Shown: positions 16,385 to 23,754, counted from the first letter of the stretch. The stretch: 64,000 nucleotides of DNA from Rhodospirillaceae bacterium (GCA_018662005.1 JABJHA010000032.1:62001-126000), one strand, 5' to 3'. Translations and numbers: made by a program. Notes: generated from the sequence alone by a model not told the origin.

Positions 16385-17747
16385 AGATTTTACAGATTTT
16401 CATAAGGATTTTGGCGGACAGGCTTTGTTTCTGCCCAGTATGCACGTCAGTTATATCAACGCGATCTCAAAAGAAATTCGCGATATCCGCCCAGACTTCA
16501 ATCCAAGACATCTTGTCTCCATGCAAATGCTCAATTTCTTCAATGAGGAGCATGGGCTGTTTTTCTATCCATGGGCTTTGTATTCGGCGGGCGTTGCCAA
16601 TCTGGACATGGACAGAGCTGCTGAAACTGAAAGTTCCATATACAACAGGGATCGTGACAAAACATTTTTGATGGTGGACAGCGGCGGTTTCCAAGTCGTC
16701 ACAGGTGCATTGAAGATCAATGGCAGACCCTTTGACTGGGCAAACCCAGATGAAGGGAGAATGCAAATATTGCGATGGCAAGAGGCTATTGGCGATGTTG
16801 CCACCGTTTTAGACGTGCCAACATTTGCCATTCAAAAAGACACCCCATTCAAAACCTTCAACGATTGTCTGGCTCAAACCAACGACAATCTTCGGTTCAT
16901 TGACGACAACCGAACAAACAAGGTTCCATTCATCAACGTCCTTCAAGGCGATAATAACTCAGAAATCCAGCAGTGGTATGATGGTGTAAATTGGTTTCCA
17001 GCAAGTGGATGGGCTTTTGCGGGTGGCACAAAACTAAATCTCTACAATCTGCTGCGAACGATCATCATGTTGCGAGATGATGGAGCATTAGAAGGCGATA
17101 AAGGTAAGTGGCTCCATATTTTAGGTGTTGGCAAACCAGCTGTTGGTGCGGTTCTAACAATCATTCAGAAAGCCATACGAGAAAACGTAAATTCAGAAAC
17201 TATGGTAACGCTGGATGCTTCCAACCCATTCCAAGAAGCGGGCTTACGGGGAAGCATTCAACTTCATTACACGTTCTCCAACACACAGAAGGCAACAAGG
17301 GGAGTGACAGAGAATTTTGAAGACCTGCTCCCCTACTGCGACCCAGACAAGGGCATTCCAGAAGCATTTGGCCCTGTTTTAAAAACAAGCGGAATACCAG
17401 CAAGGGAAATCTTTATTCAGAATGCTGATGGAACATGGAGGAATAAAGAAAAGGATGGAAAACGGGCTTCTGATGCAATTTCCTACGCCACCATTATGGC
17501 CCACAACACCTACATGCTGCTGGATGAATTTCTCACCAATAACTTGATGTTTGCAGGTGTTGATGTGGATGATGGAACTATATTAAACGCAAAACTGAAC
17601 GGCATTGAGTTTGAAACTTCTACAGAGGCAAATTTCCACAAAATCACCAAAATCATAAACAAGGTTTTCAAAACTGAGCACACTGGCAAGGAATTGGAAA
17701 AGAACCATACCTTCCTTGAGAAATTTATAATCTGGAACCCACACTAA
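16377..17747 (+). CDS. dpdA: DpdA-like DNA 7-deazaguanine transglycosylase (TGT superfamily)
   Basis: 456 residues. TGT-fold landmarks are present in order: MVDSGGFQV (Asp101), INVLQGDN (189-193, like the GIVQGG loop of TGT), GWAFAGGTK (211-219), HILGVGKP (248-254) and TLDASNPF with Asp280. By alignment Asp101 and Asp280 match the general acid/base and nucleophile of bacterial TGT. The C-terminal zinc motif and tRNA-binding features of queuosine TGT are not seen. DpdA enzymes replace guanine in DNA with preQ0 or a related base, first shown for bacterial dpd islands and phages. The neighbours are four preQ0 synthesis genes, which supports DNA rather than tRNA as substrate. Identity as DpdA is strong by context, moderate by motif alone. 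Confidence 0.83.
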   Translation: MDEDFTDFHKDFGGQALFLPSMHVSYINAISKEIRDIRPDFNPRHLVSMQMLNFFNEEHGLFFYPWALYSAGVANLDMDRAAETESSIYNRDRDKTFLMVDSGGFQVVTGALKINGRPFDWANPDEGRMQILRWQEAIGDVATVLDVPTFAIQKDTPFKTFNDCLAQTNDNLRFIDDNRTNKVPFINVLQGDNNSEIQQWYDGVNWFPASGWAFAGGTKLNLYNLLRTIIMLRDDGALEGDKGKWLHILGVGKPAVGAVLTIIQKAIRENVNSETMVTLDASNPFQEAGLRGSIQLHYTFSNTQKATRGVTENFEDLLPYCDPDKGIPEAFGPVLKTSGIPAREIFIQNADGTWRNKEKDGKRASDAISYATIMAHNTYMLLDEFLTNNLMFAGVDVDDGTILNAKLNGIEFETSTEANFHKITKIINKVFKTEHTGKELEKNHTFLEKFIIWNPH

Positions 17748-17758
17748 GGATTTCACAA

Positions 17759-18379
17759 ATGGCGAATTCGGCAGTAGTTCACAGAGAAATTGGCATTGAT
17801 TGCGGTCATCGTGTTCCTGACCATGCTTCAAAGTGCCGCAGCCCACACGGCCACCGTTACAGAATCATCGCCACCTGTACTGGCGATGTGTTGGAAAAGG
17901 CTGGTGAAGCCGAACATGGCATGGTGATCGATTTTGGTCACATCAAGCAGTTTATGATGGACCTATTAGACGCCATCTTTGATCACGCTTTTGTCGTGGC
18001 TGGGCATGATGAAGTCTTAATGAATATGTATTTTCCTGGCGAAGATCCTGAGGATGTTATTACCCGCTACTTTGTAGAATTGGAAAATCAGTTAGAGGAC
18101 TATTGCCAGCAAATTAAGCGAGGCGATAATAAGCCCCAACCAATCCAGCTGCCCAAGACGCTTGTTAGCAAACAAGACCCTGATGGAATGAAAATTGTTC
18201 CTGTCAGTTACACGCCGACTGCTGAGAACATGGCAAAGCATATGTTTGAACTAATGGACCGTGTTATGAGCAGTTATTACAGGGCCGACCTAATTAGCAT
18301 GACCAACATTCGTCTTTATGAAACGCCAAACGGAAGCGTTGATTATCCTGCAGGCACAACGATTTTGGGTCTTGAGTAA
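17759..18379 (+). CDS. queD: QueD: 6-carboxytetrahydropterin synthase
   Basis: 206 residues, longer than the usual 120-140 because of insertions around 85-150. Zinc ligands are His17 (CGHRVPDH), His30 and His32 (SPHGHRYRI), and the catalytic Cys26 lies in ASKCRSPHGH. The acidic M-x-x-DFGHIK motif and the C-terminal ...IRLYETP segment are also present. It converts dihydroneopterin triphosphate to 6-carboxy-tetrahydropterin, the second step to preQ0. A conserved PTAENMAKHMFELM segment matches the PT-x-E-N-x-A signature of the family. It starts 11 nt after dpdA, and its stop overlaps the queE start by 1 nt (TAATG). Confidence 0.93.
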   Translation: MANSAVVHREIGIDCGHRVPDHASKCRSPHGHRYRIIATCTGDVLEKAGEAEHGMVIDFGHIKQFMMDLLDAIFDHAFVVAGHDEVLMNMYFPGEDPEDVITRYFVELENQLEDYCQQIKRGDNKPQPIQLPKTLVSKQDPDGMKIVPVSYTPTAENMAKHMFELMDRVMSSYYRADLISMTNIRLYETPNGSVDYPAGTTILGLE

Positions 18380-19224
18380 TGGCAGTTGTTTACTCTGAAT
18401 ATTTCAAAAGCGTTCAGGGTGAAGGTCATTATACGGGTGTTCCAAGCATTTTCATCAGACTGTTTGGCTGTAATCTGACCTGCCCAGGATTTTCCAATCC
18501 TGAAAATCAAGATATTGGATTTGACCCAGATGAATATCAGAATATTGAGGACATGCCTATCATCGAGCATGGTTGCGACAGCCGTTATAGTTGGGCTCCC
18601 GAGTTTCGAAATTTCCGTCATCAAGATGAAACTCAAGATTTATGTGATGACATTCATTCTCAGTGGGGTCCCTTCAAGCATCCCAATTCAAAACAGCAAA
18701 CCCACCTTGTAATCACAGGTGGCGAACCAGTCCTGTCTCAAAATGCTATAGCAGAAATCATTAGCGAATTTAGCAAACAACACAATTTTCCCAACTACGT
18801 CACAGTAGAAACAAACGGCACTAGGCCATTGCATGAACCATTCATCAGTACGTTTCAGCGCCTCTACAGCAATAATGAAACTGAGTGGTTATGGTCCGTA
18901 AGCCCAAAACTTTCAATCTCAGGGGAGGCATGGGAAGAAGCTATAAAGCCCGATGTTCTAGCTGCATATGCAGCCCTCTCCAACAAAGGCCAATTGAAAT
19001 ACGTTGTTGATGGTAGTGAGCAATGTTGGAATGAAGTTGAAAAGGCAACAAGTGCCTATCGTGCTGTTGGTGTTGATTGGGACGTTTGGATTATGCCTGT
19101 CGGCTCTACAAAAGAGCAGCAAGAGGAAGTTCAGGAAGCAATTTGCATTGAGGCAGTTGATCGCGGATACAATTTTTCTGCTCGGGTTCATTCATGGGTC
19201 TTTGGAAACAAGGTGGGGACATAA
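18379..19224 (+). CDS. queE: QueE: 7-carboxy-7-deazaguanine synthase (radical SAM), with split Cys motif
   Basis: 281 residues. The N-terminus YSEYFKSVQGEGHYTGVPSIFIRLFGCN is diagnostic of QueE, and ITGGEPVLS (112-120) is the SAM-binding GGEP motif. The [4Fe-4S] ligands are unusual: Cys31 and Cys35 are in normal C-x3-C spacing, but the third ligand is displaced. After a 30-residue insertion Cys66 occurs in GCDSRYSW, which matches the CDTKYAW that normally follows the third Cys. The enzyme contracts 6-carboxytetrahydropterin to 7-carboxy-7-deazaguanine. Start and stop each overlap neighbouring genes by 1 nt. Confidence 0.9.
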   Translation: MAVVYSEYFKSVQGEGHYTGVPSIFIRLFGCNLTCPGFSNPENQDIGFDPDEYQNIEDMPIIEHGCDSRYSWAPEFRNFRHQDETQDLCDDIHSQWGPFKHPNSKQQTHLVITGGEPVLSQNAIAEIISEFSKQHNFPNYVTVETNGTRPLHEPFISTFQRLYSNNETEWLWSVSPKLSISGEAWEEAIKPDVLAAYAALSNKGQLKYVVDGSEQCWNEVEKATSAYRAVGVDWDVWIMPVGSTKEQQEEVQEAICIEAVDRGYNFSARVHSWVFGNKVGT

Positions 19225-20195
19225 TGATGGCTAAAACACCAGTGAAGAAAACGACTAATCCAACAGTGAAAAAAGAAAAAGTAGCGCTGAAACGGCTTGC
19301 AAAGAATACTGCTGCAAAGTCCACAACACCTAGACGACCGAAACGGGCTGCCCCCATTAGATCAGCGGTAAGAAGCACCAAGCAAAGGATCAGAGCAAGA
19401 GTTGCGGATGACCCTCGTGTAGCGGAAGGTAAAATTCCGCTTATTGAAGGGTCACTTTCTATATTCAAAGACCCAAGTCAAAAAAATGTATGGAAGGCTG
19501 AACGTGCCCCTCGACCCAATGAACGCCGTCGCCAATTAAAAACTCTGGATGCAGTTACGATGGACGGCGCCATCATTGAAGCTATGAACCTTTTTTATGA
19601 AGACGGGTTTGGCCGTAAATCCCGCCGCATATCTGAGCAAAGGGCTATGGCAGCAGTTAGAGATCTAATTAGTTGGACTGGTGATAACCCAGATCGTGAA
19701 GGCCTCCATGGAACCCCAGATAGGGTTATTAGAGCATACAGAGAATGGTTCGCTGGATATGAGGCAAATCCAGATGAAATCCTGTCAACGACATTCAGCG
19801 AGACTGGCAATTACAAGGAAATGATCTCTCTTACGGATATTCCGTTTGAGAGCCATTGTGAGCACCATATGACGCCGTTCGTTGGCAAAGCTCATATCGC
19901 CTACATGCCTGAGCAACGAGTAGTTGGCATCAGCAAATTAGCAAGGCTGGTTGATGTCTTTGCCAAGCGTCTTCAAATCCAAGAAAAAATGACTGCCCAG
20001 ATTGCGGATACCTTGCAAATATCCCTCGTTCCTAAAGGGGTGGGCGTCGTCATCGAAGGAACTCATATGTGCATGACGACACGCGGTGTCAAAAAGCCAA
20101 ATGTCATCATGCGAACAAGCTGCCTACATGGCTGCTTTGATGAGGATACTAAAGTCCGTGATGAATTTTTTAGGATGATTGATAGCAAGGCGTAG
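19224..20195 (+). CDS. folE: FolE: GTP cyclohydrolase I with a long basic N-terminal tail
   Basis: 323 residues from ATG at 19224 (AAGGTGGGG upstream, 1-nt overlap with queE). The C-terminal 190 residues are a normal type I GTP cyclohydrolase: DREGLHGTPDRVIRAYREWF, FESHCEHHMTPFVGKAHIAY (zinc Cys212 plus active-site His214 and His215), VVGISKLARLVD and HMCMTTRGV (second zinc Cys283). It opens GTP to dihydroneopterin triphosphate, the first step to preQ0. The first 110 residues are an extra Lys/Arg/Ala/Pro-rich, probably disordered segment (AKTPVKKTTNPTVKKEK...RRPKRAAPIRS) like a histone H1 tail. Such a tail could bind DNA or RNA; its function here is unknown. Confidence 0.93.
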   Translation: MMAKTPVKKTTNPTVKKEKVALKRLAKNTAAKSTTPRRPKRAAPIRSAVRSTKQRIRARVADDPRVAEGKIPLIEGSLSIFKDPSQKNVWKAERAPRPNERRRQLKTLDAVTMDGAIIEAMNLFYEDGFGRKSRRISEQRAMAAVRDLISWTGDNPDREGLHGTPDRVIRAYREWFAGYEANPDEILSTTFSETGNYKEMISLTDIPFESHCEHHMTPFVGKAHIAYMPEQRVVGISKLARLVDVFAKRLQIQEKMTAQIADTLQISLVPKGVGVVIEGTHMCMTTRGVKKPNVIMRTSCLHGCFDEDTKVRDEFFRMIDSKA

Positions 20196-20199
20196 CAAA

Positions 20200-20616
20200 A
20201 TGTTGGCTTTCGATCTGGATGGCATTTTTATTTCTGAACTGGTGAAACGACCAGATAAGGAGCTGATGACTGTCATTACCGAAAAAGCCGACAACATCCT
20301 TCCCTTCTTTAAAATTGAACACCCCTATTATGTGATCACCAGTAGGAAAGCGGCTATTGCAAAGGATACACGGCAATGGTTTGAGGCGATGTTCGATCCT
20401 CAACATCAACCGCAAAAAATATTCCATGATAATGATGGGCCTGATAACGCCATTACCTATAAGGCCTTTGTTCTTAACAGGCACCCAGAGGTTAAAGTCT
20501 TCTTTGAAAGCGATTTAGAACAGGTGAATGAACTAAAAAATATGGTTCATTGTCCAGTTGTCCACTTTGATGAATTAATCAATTCCGCCATCAATCTGTA
20601 TGTTGAGGGACTGTAA
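20200..20616 (+). CDS. HAD-like hydrolase of unknown substrate within the deazaguanine operon
   Basis: 138 residues from ATG at 20200, 4 nt after folE; a TTG at 20179 overlaps folE and is less likely. HAD motif I is FDLDG with Asp5 (nucleophile) and Asp7 (acid/base), motif II is Thr47 or Ser48 in YVITSRK, motif III is Lys88 in TYKAFVL, and motif IV is Asp105 in FFESDLEQ. Length and the lack of a large cap fit a small phosphatase or nucleotidase. It might remove a phosphate from a deazaguanine or pterin intermediate, or process a nucleotide for DNA modification. Coupling on both sides (TAATG with the next gene) shows it belongs to the operon. Confidence 0.78.
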   Translation: MLAFDLDGIFISELVKRPDKELMTVITEKADNILPFFKIEHPYYVITSRKAAIAKDTRQWFEAMFDPQHQPQKIFHDNDGPDNAITYKAFVLNRHPEVKVFFESDLEQVNELKNMVHCPVVHFDELINSAINLYVEGL

Positions 20617-21461
20617 TGTTTGGGCCAAATCACAGCCCTCGCTATCACCACAGAGAACGGGATTTCAGCGAGCATTATGCCGACACGGCAAGATTATTCT
20701 GTGAATTCGCTGGAATTGATACAGATGATTGGGATGTGTTCTTCGTAACAGGCAGCGGAACCTGTGCAATCCAGACCATCTTATACAGCCTCAGTGACCA
20801 ACTTAATGTGGTCACAGAAGGTCATTTTTCTGATCGAATTAAGCGTTATCTGACCGATATTGGGAAAAAATCAAATTCCAGCTCTAAGACTGCAGGAGTT
20901 GTTTACGAAACTTCCATCAGCCATCTCAACGATGATCTGCCTGACGATATTTTCATGTGTGATTGTGTGTCATCCTTCCCCTACTACGAACCCAAGGGCC
21001 AAATATGGGCGACGGTGACGAGCAAGCAGATTGGGTGTGCTCCTGGGTTGTCCATCGTCGTTATGAAAAAATCTCTTTGGGATGATGGTTCAATAAATTT
21101 TGCTGATGAAAGTTATCTCTCCTTGGGTAAATTCAAGGCTAAACGTGAAGACCATCAAACTCCCCATACGCCAGCAATTACACTAATTGATGACCTGAAT
21201 GAAAAATTACGGAATTGGGATGCTGAACGCTTCCGCACAATGATTTCCAAAAGACGGAATGAACTTCTCATGCACATTCCAACTGATTGCATTATTGGAG
21301 ATGGACCTGTTCTCACACTTAAAGACGATGAACGGTCACGCGGTCTAACGACCCTATTCAACCTCTACAACTACAGTAGCGATGGCCCCCAAATTTTCCT
21401 TTGGTCAGGCACTGGCAAACAATATGACAAGCTCTATGAACGTTTGGGGGAGTTTTACTGA
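20616..21461 (+). CDS. PLP-dependent class V aminotransferase-like protein within the deazaguanine operon
   Basis: 281 residues, shorter than the usual 350-400. Features of the phosphonopyruvate/serine-pyruvate aminotransferase group are seen: an N-terminal FGPNHSPRYHHRERDF (like GPTPVP...R), FFVTGSGTCAIQ (46-49 GSGT, the PLP phosphate helix), Asp116 in MCDCVSSF (PLP ring nitrogen, like VDAVSS), and TSKQIGCAPGLSIVV with Lys137 at the Schiff-base position (the spacing to PGLS matches the family). The C-terminal small domain is reduced. It could transfer an amino group to or from a modified base side chain, or act as a lyase. No preQ0-pathway enzyme of this kind is known to me. Both ends overlap neighbours by 1 nt. 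Confidence 0.8.
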   Translation: MFGPNHSPRYHHRERDFSEHYADTARLFCEFAGIDTDDWDVFFVTGSGTCAIQTILYSLSDQLNVVTEGHFSDRIKRYLTDIGKKSNSSSKTAGVVYETSISHLNDDLPDDIFMCDCVSSFPYYEPKGQIWATVTSKQIGCAPGLSIVVMKKSLWDDGSINFADESYLSLGKFKAKREDHQTPHTPAITLIDDLNEKLRNWDAERFRTMISKRRNELLMHIPTDCIIGDGPVLTLKDDERSRGLTTLFNLYNYSSDGPQIFLWSGTGKQYDKLYERLGEFY

Positions 21462-22117
21462 TGAAAGTCTTAGGCCATTTAAGTGGTGGTTTTGACAGCG
21501 TGGCAGCTTGTGTACGGCTCTTAGAGGATGAAAACGAAGTCATGGGCGTATTCTTTGACCTTGGGCAGCCCTACCTCAAGCAAGAGGCTAAGGCTGTCGC
21601 ATATGCTTCTGACTTTTTCACGAGCAAATATCCAAACTGGCTTGGTTGTAGAACTGACAATGTTGCGATGGAGCTTCAAAGGGCAGCGGACGGTAGCCCA
21701 TCTGAATACATTCCCGTTAGGAATCTAGTGCTTGCTGCCCATTCTGCAAATATCGCTCTGGCTGAAGGATTTAATGCGGTGGCTGTAGGCAGCAAGACAG
21801 TCGAAGCAAGGCCAGATGACGATTATTCGTTTAATGATTGCTCCATCGAGTTCTTTGAGAAAGTCACAGACGTTGTGAGCTTCTGTTCAGAGGGTGGTGA
21901 TAGCGCAGAGTTCATAATGCCGCTTATTGAAAATCGCGTACCCCTCACCAAAGGCAAATGCGTCCAACTTATCCTCAATTGCGGATTGGACCTGACTAGG
22001 TTGTGGAGTTGCTACGAAGCGGAAGGACAAGCCTGTGGTAAATGTTATCACTGTAAGGAATTGATGATAGCATTTGACGAAATTAGCTACGACTACAGCG
22101 GCTATTTCTTAGGCTGA
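21461..22117 (+). CDS. queC: QueC: 7-cyano-7-deazaguanine (preQ0) synthase
   Basis: 218 residues, normal length. The PP-loop SGGFDS is at 8-13, YIPVRNLVLAAHSANIA at 83-99 is the QueC signature, VGSKTVEARPDDDYSF follows, and four zinc cysteines lie at C184, C192, C195 and C198 (SCYEAEGQACGKCYHC). It converts 7-carboxy-7-deazaguanine to preQ0 with ATP and ammonia. It is the last gene, and a weak hairpin (CTGGG/CCCAG near 22156-22172) may end the transcript. QueF, which would reduce preQ0 for queuosine, is absent, which again points to DNA modification rather than tRNA. Confidence 0.94.
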   Translation: MKVLGHLSGGFDSVAACVRLLEDENEVMGVFFDLGQPYLKQEAKAVAYASDFFTSKYPNWLGCRTDNVAMELQRAADGSPSEYIPVRNLVLAAHSANIALAEGFNAVAVGSKTVEARPDDDYSFNDCSIEFFEKVTDVVSFCSEGGDSAEFIMPLIENRVPLTKGKCVQLILNCGLDLTRLWSCYEAEGQACGKCYHCKELMIAFDEISYDYSGYFLG

Positions 22118-22251
22118 GTTTGATTTAAATCGCACCAATGAACTATTCAATTAGCCTGGGAATTCTGCCCAGATCCCTATTTTAACATGTTACCCTACTG
22201 GCCAGGTCAGGCAACTAAAATGGCTAACAATATGGTTTGACCTTTAGGTAA

Positions 22252-22274
22252 TTATCTCATTTAAAATGAGATAA
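22252..22274. promoter_or_regulatory. Palindrome TTATCTCAT-N5-ATGAGATAA, copy 3, downstream of queC
   Basis: Perfect 9-bp arms around TTAAA, identical to copy 2 in arms and spacing, 135 bp beyond the queC stop. With the two copies before the first gene it brackets the operon. It could be an operator for something to the right or a boundary mark of the cassette. Confidence 0.65.
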
Positions 22275-22275
22275 A

Positions 22276-22361
22276 GCAGACATTAATGTCTGGATTACCC
22301 CCTGAAAACGGACATAATCGGTAGGTGGTTGGAACTTCTGCTTTTAGCCATTAGCGGACAT
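22276..22361. repeat. Intergenic AGCGGACAT repeat, copy 4
   Basis: Contains GCAGACATTAATGTCTGGATTACCCCCTGAAAACGGACATAATCGG in pieces, followed by TTCTGCTTTTAGCCATTAGCGGACAT. It starts 2 bp after the third palindrome, so host-type repeat sequence resumes right at the edge of the cassette. The 22118-22251 spacer to its left holds only the weak hairpin. Confidence 0.75.
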
Positions 22362-22365
22362 GGCG

Positions 22366-22473
22366 TTATTCGTTTACCAGGACGGCATCCATCGGCGTCA
22401 GGCCGCATCCGTGTTGAGCGGCCCGTACTATCTTGTCGGTGGGTGTGACGGGCATGTTGATGGTGTCGGTCAT
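22366..22473 (-). CDS. Possible small protein, 35 residues
   Basis: Between the repeat and the haemerythrin gene the minus strand has an ATG at 22473 preceded by CAGGAC, a frame of 35 codons (MTDTINMPVTPTDKIVRAAQ, then a short HGCGLTPMDAVLVNE tail) and TAA at 22366. The composition is protein-like and GC-richer than the cassette. No family is recognised. It may be a decayed end of a longer gene. Low confidence. Confidence 0.3.
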   Translation of the reverse strand: MTDTINMPVTPTDKIVRAAQHGCGLTPMDAVLVNE

Positions 22474-22562
22474 AAATAGTCCTGACTGAATTGATTGGCG
22501 TCATGTGCCGGAAGCATAGATAGCGATACAGTATTTCATGTTTAGGCAGGAAAGAATGTCCA

Positions 22563-23012
22563 ATGAAACCCCTCGAGTGGAATGACAAACTTATCGTCGA
22601 TAATGGCCTTATAGACGAGGACCATCATATATTGCTGGATAATATTAACCAGTTTCGTGAGCAGGTCGGGCATTTCGACTCTTCCGACGATGCCATGAAA
22701 ATTCTGGAATCCCTTAAATTATATACGGAACAACATTTCGGGCGGGAAGAAGAACTCCAGAGAGTGGTAAAATTTCCATACCGGGAAGCCCATCACAACG
22801 AGCATACCAACCTGATAAAGAAACTGGACTCCATGATGGCGGAGACCAAAGACTCCAGTGGCAATTATTTAAACACCGAAGTTGGTGAAAAGATTGGCAT
22901 GCTTCTCAAGGGCTGGCTTTTTGACCATGTTCTGGAAAATGACCTTCGGATGAAGCCCTACCTCGAAGAAATGAGAGAACTTGCAAAAAAGATGGGGAGG
23001 ATGGGGCGGTAA
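22563..23012 (+). CDS. Bacteriohaemerythrin
   Basis: 149 residues with all di-iron ligands of the family: His21 (DEDHHILL), His58 and Glu62 (EQHFGREEEL), His77 and His81 (EAHHNEHTNL), and His122 with Asp127 (FDHVLENDLRMKPY). The protein starts with the usual W-N-D and ends shortly after the last ligand, so it is a free-standing single-domain form. These proteins bind O2 reversibly and serve as an oxygen store, sensor or carrier in microaerobic cells, which fits the FNR-like sites and KorAB enzymes further right. It is the first core gene right of the deazaguanine cassette. A second, altered paralogue is at 44736. Confidence 0.93.
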   Translation: MKPLEWNDKLIVDNGLIDEDHHILLDNINQFREQVGHFDSSDDAMKILESLKLYTEQHFGREEELQRVVKFPYREAHHNEHTNLIKKLDSMMAETKDSSGNYLNTEVGEKIGMLLKGWLFDHVLENDLRMKPYLEEMRELAKKMGRMGR

Positions 23013-23020
23013 CCACAGGA

Positions 23021-23076
23021 AAGCAGACATAATCAGGCGGCAACAAAAAGGTCAGCTTTTAGCCAAAAGCGGACAT
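23021..23076. repeat. Intergenic AGCGGACAT repeat, copy 5
   Basis: AAGCAGACATAATCAGGCGG is followed by TCAGCTTTTAGCCAAAAGCGGACAT. It directly follows the haemerythrin gene and contains the second half of the family consensus. Confidence 0.7.
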
Positions 23077-23210
23077 TTCAACAGTCCATCGTTTGATGAA
23101 GTGATATAAACGACTCTTCGGCAATTAGACGATATTTTGATACGCATCATGGTGCTCAAGCCGTATTTCAAGTAACATCCTGTGATGAGACCAGCGAAGG
23201 ATAACACATC

Positions 23211-23735
23211 ATGTTCACCAGAATCGCTGTCGCTACAGATGGCTCAACGACGGCAATGCGAGCGGTCCAGGTGGCTGCCGACATTGCTGCAAAATATGAT
23301 TCAGAAGTAATTATTCTGCATGTCCTAATGTGGGAGGATCCGAAAGATATTCTGAAAAGATTGGCATTCGTTCAGCATATTATTGATGGCGAGCCTGAAG
23401 ACCAAGCTGCATCTGACGACGTTCCAATGCAAACAATCATAGCGGATTTGGAATCTCGGCAAATTAAGATCAACGAAAAACTTATCACAATCCTAGGCGA
23501 TAAAGTGGTTGAACAGGCCAGGCACAAATGTCGCGAGTACGGCATTAACTCTGTGAAAGTAGAAATTCTGGAAGGTGATTATGCCGATCAGATTGTCGCA
23601 ACTGTAAAACGTACGGGTGCAGATCTGATCGTTCTTGGTGCTCGTGGCCTTGGGCAGTTGGAAGGCCTGCTCCAAGGCAGCGTATCCCAGGCGGTTGCGC
23701 GCGATGTTGATACCACTTACCTAATCGTTAAGTAG
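23211..23735 (+). CDS. Universal stress protein (UspA family)
   Basis: 174 residues, one Usp domain. The N-terminus MFTRIAVATDGSTTAMRAVQVAADIAAKY and the C-terminal VLGARGLGQLEGLLQGSVSQAV (G-x2-G-x9-G-S ATP-binding motif) are typical of ATP-binding Usp proteins. A 40-residue insertion (about 45-95) makes it longer than UspA itself. Usp proteins accumulate during starvation, redox or energy stress; the precise role is unknown. AAGGATAA precedes the ATG. It converges with the RND exporter gene. Confidence 0.9.
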   Translation: MFTRIAVATDGSTTAMRAVQVAADIAAKYDSEVIILHVLMWEDPKDILKRLAFVQHIIDGEPEDQAASDDVPMQTIIADLESRQIKINEKLITILGDKVVEQARHKCREYGINSVKVEILEGDYADQIVATVKRTGADLIVLGARGLGQLEGLLQGSVSQAVARDVDTTYLIVK

Positions 23736-23754
23736 ATTTTACAAGGTTTCGGCG

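Noticed and set aside
15224-22117. The operon as a tRNA queuosine or archaeosine pathway
   Set aside because: QueF, QueA/QueG and a canonical TGT with its zinc motif are missing, and the TGT-like protein resembles DpdA. preQ0 for DNA is the better reading, though chemical proof is lacking.
14726-22562. Direct repeat of the tRNA-Gln 3' end as island boundary
   Set aside because: Searched by eye to the right of queC and left of the recombinase; no second copy was found.
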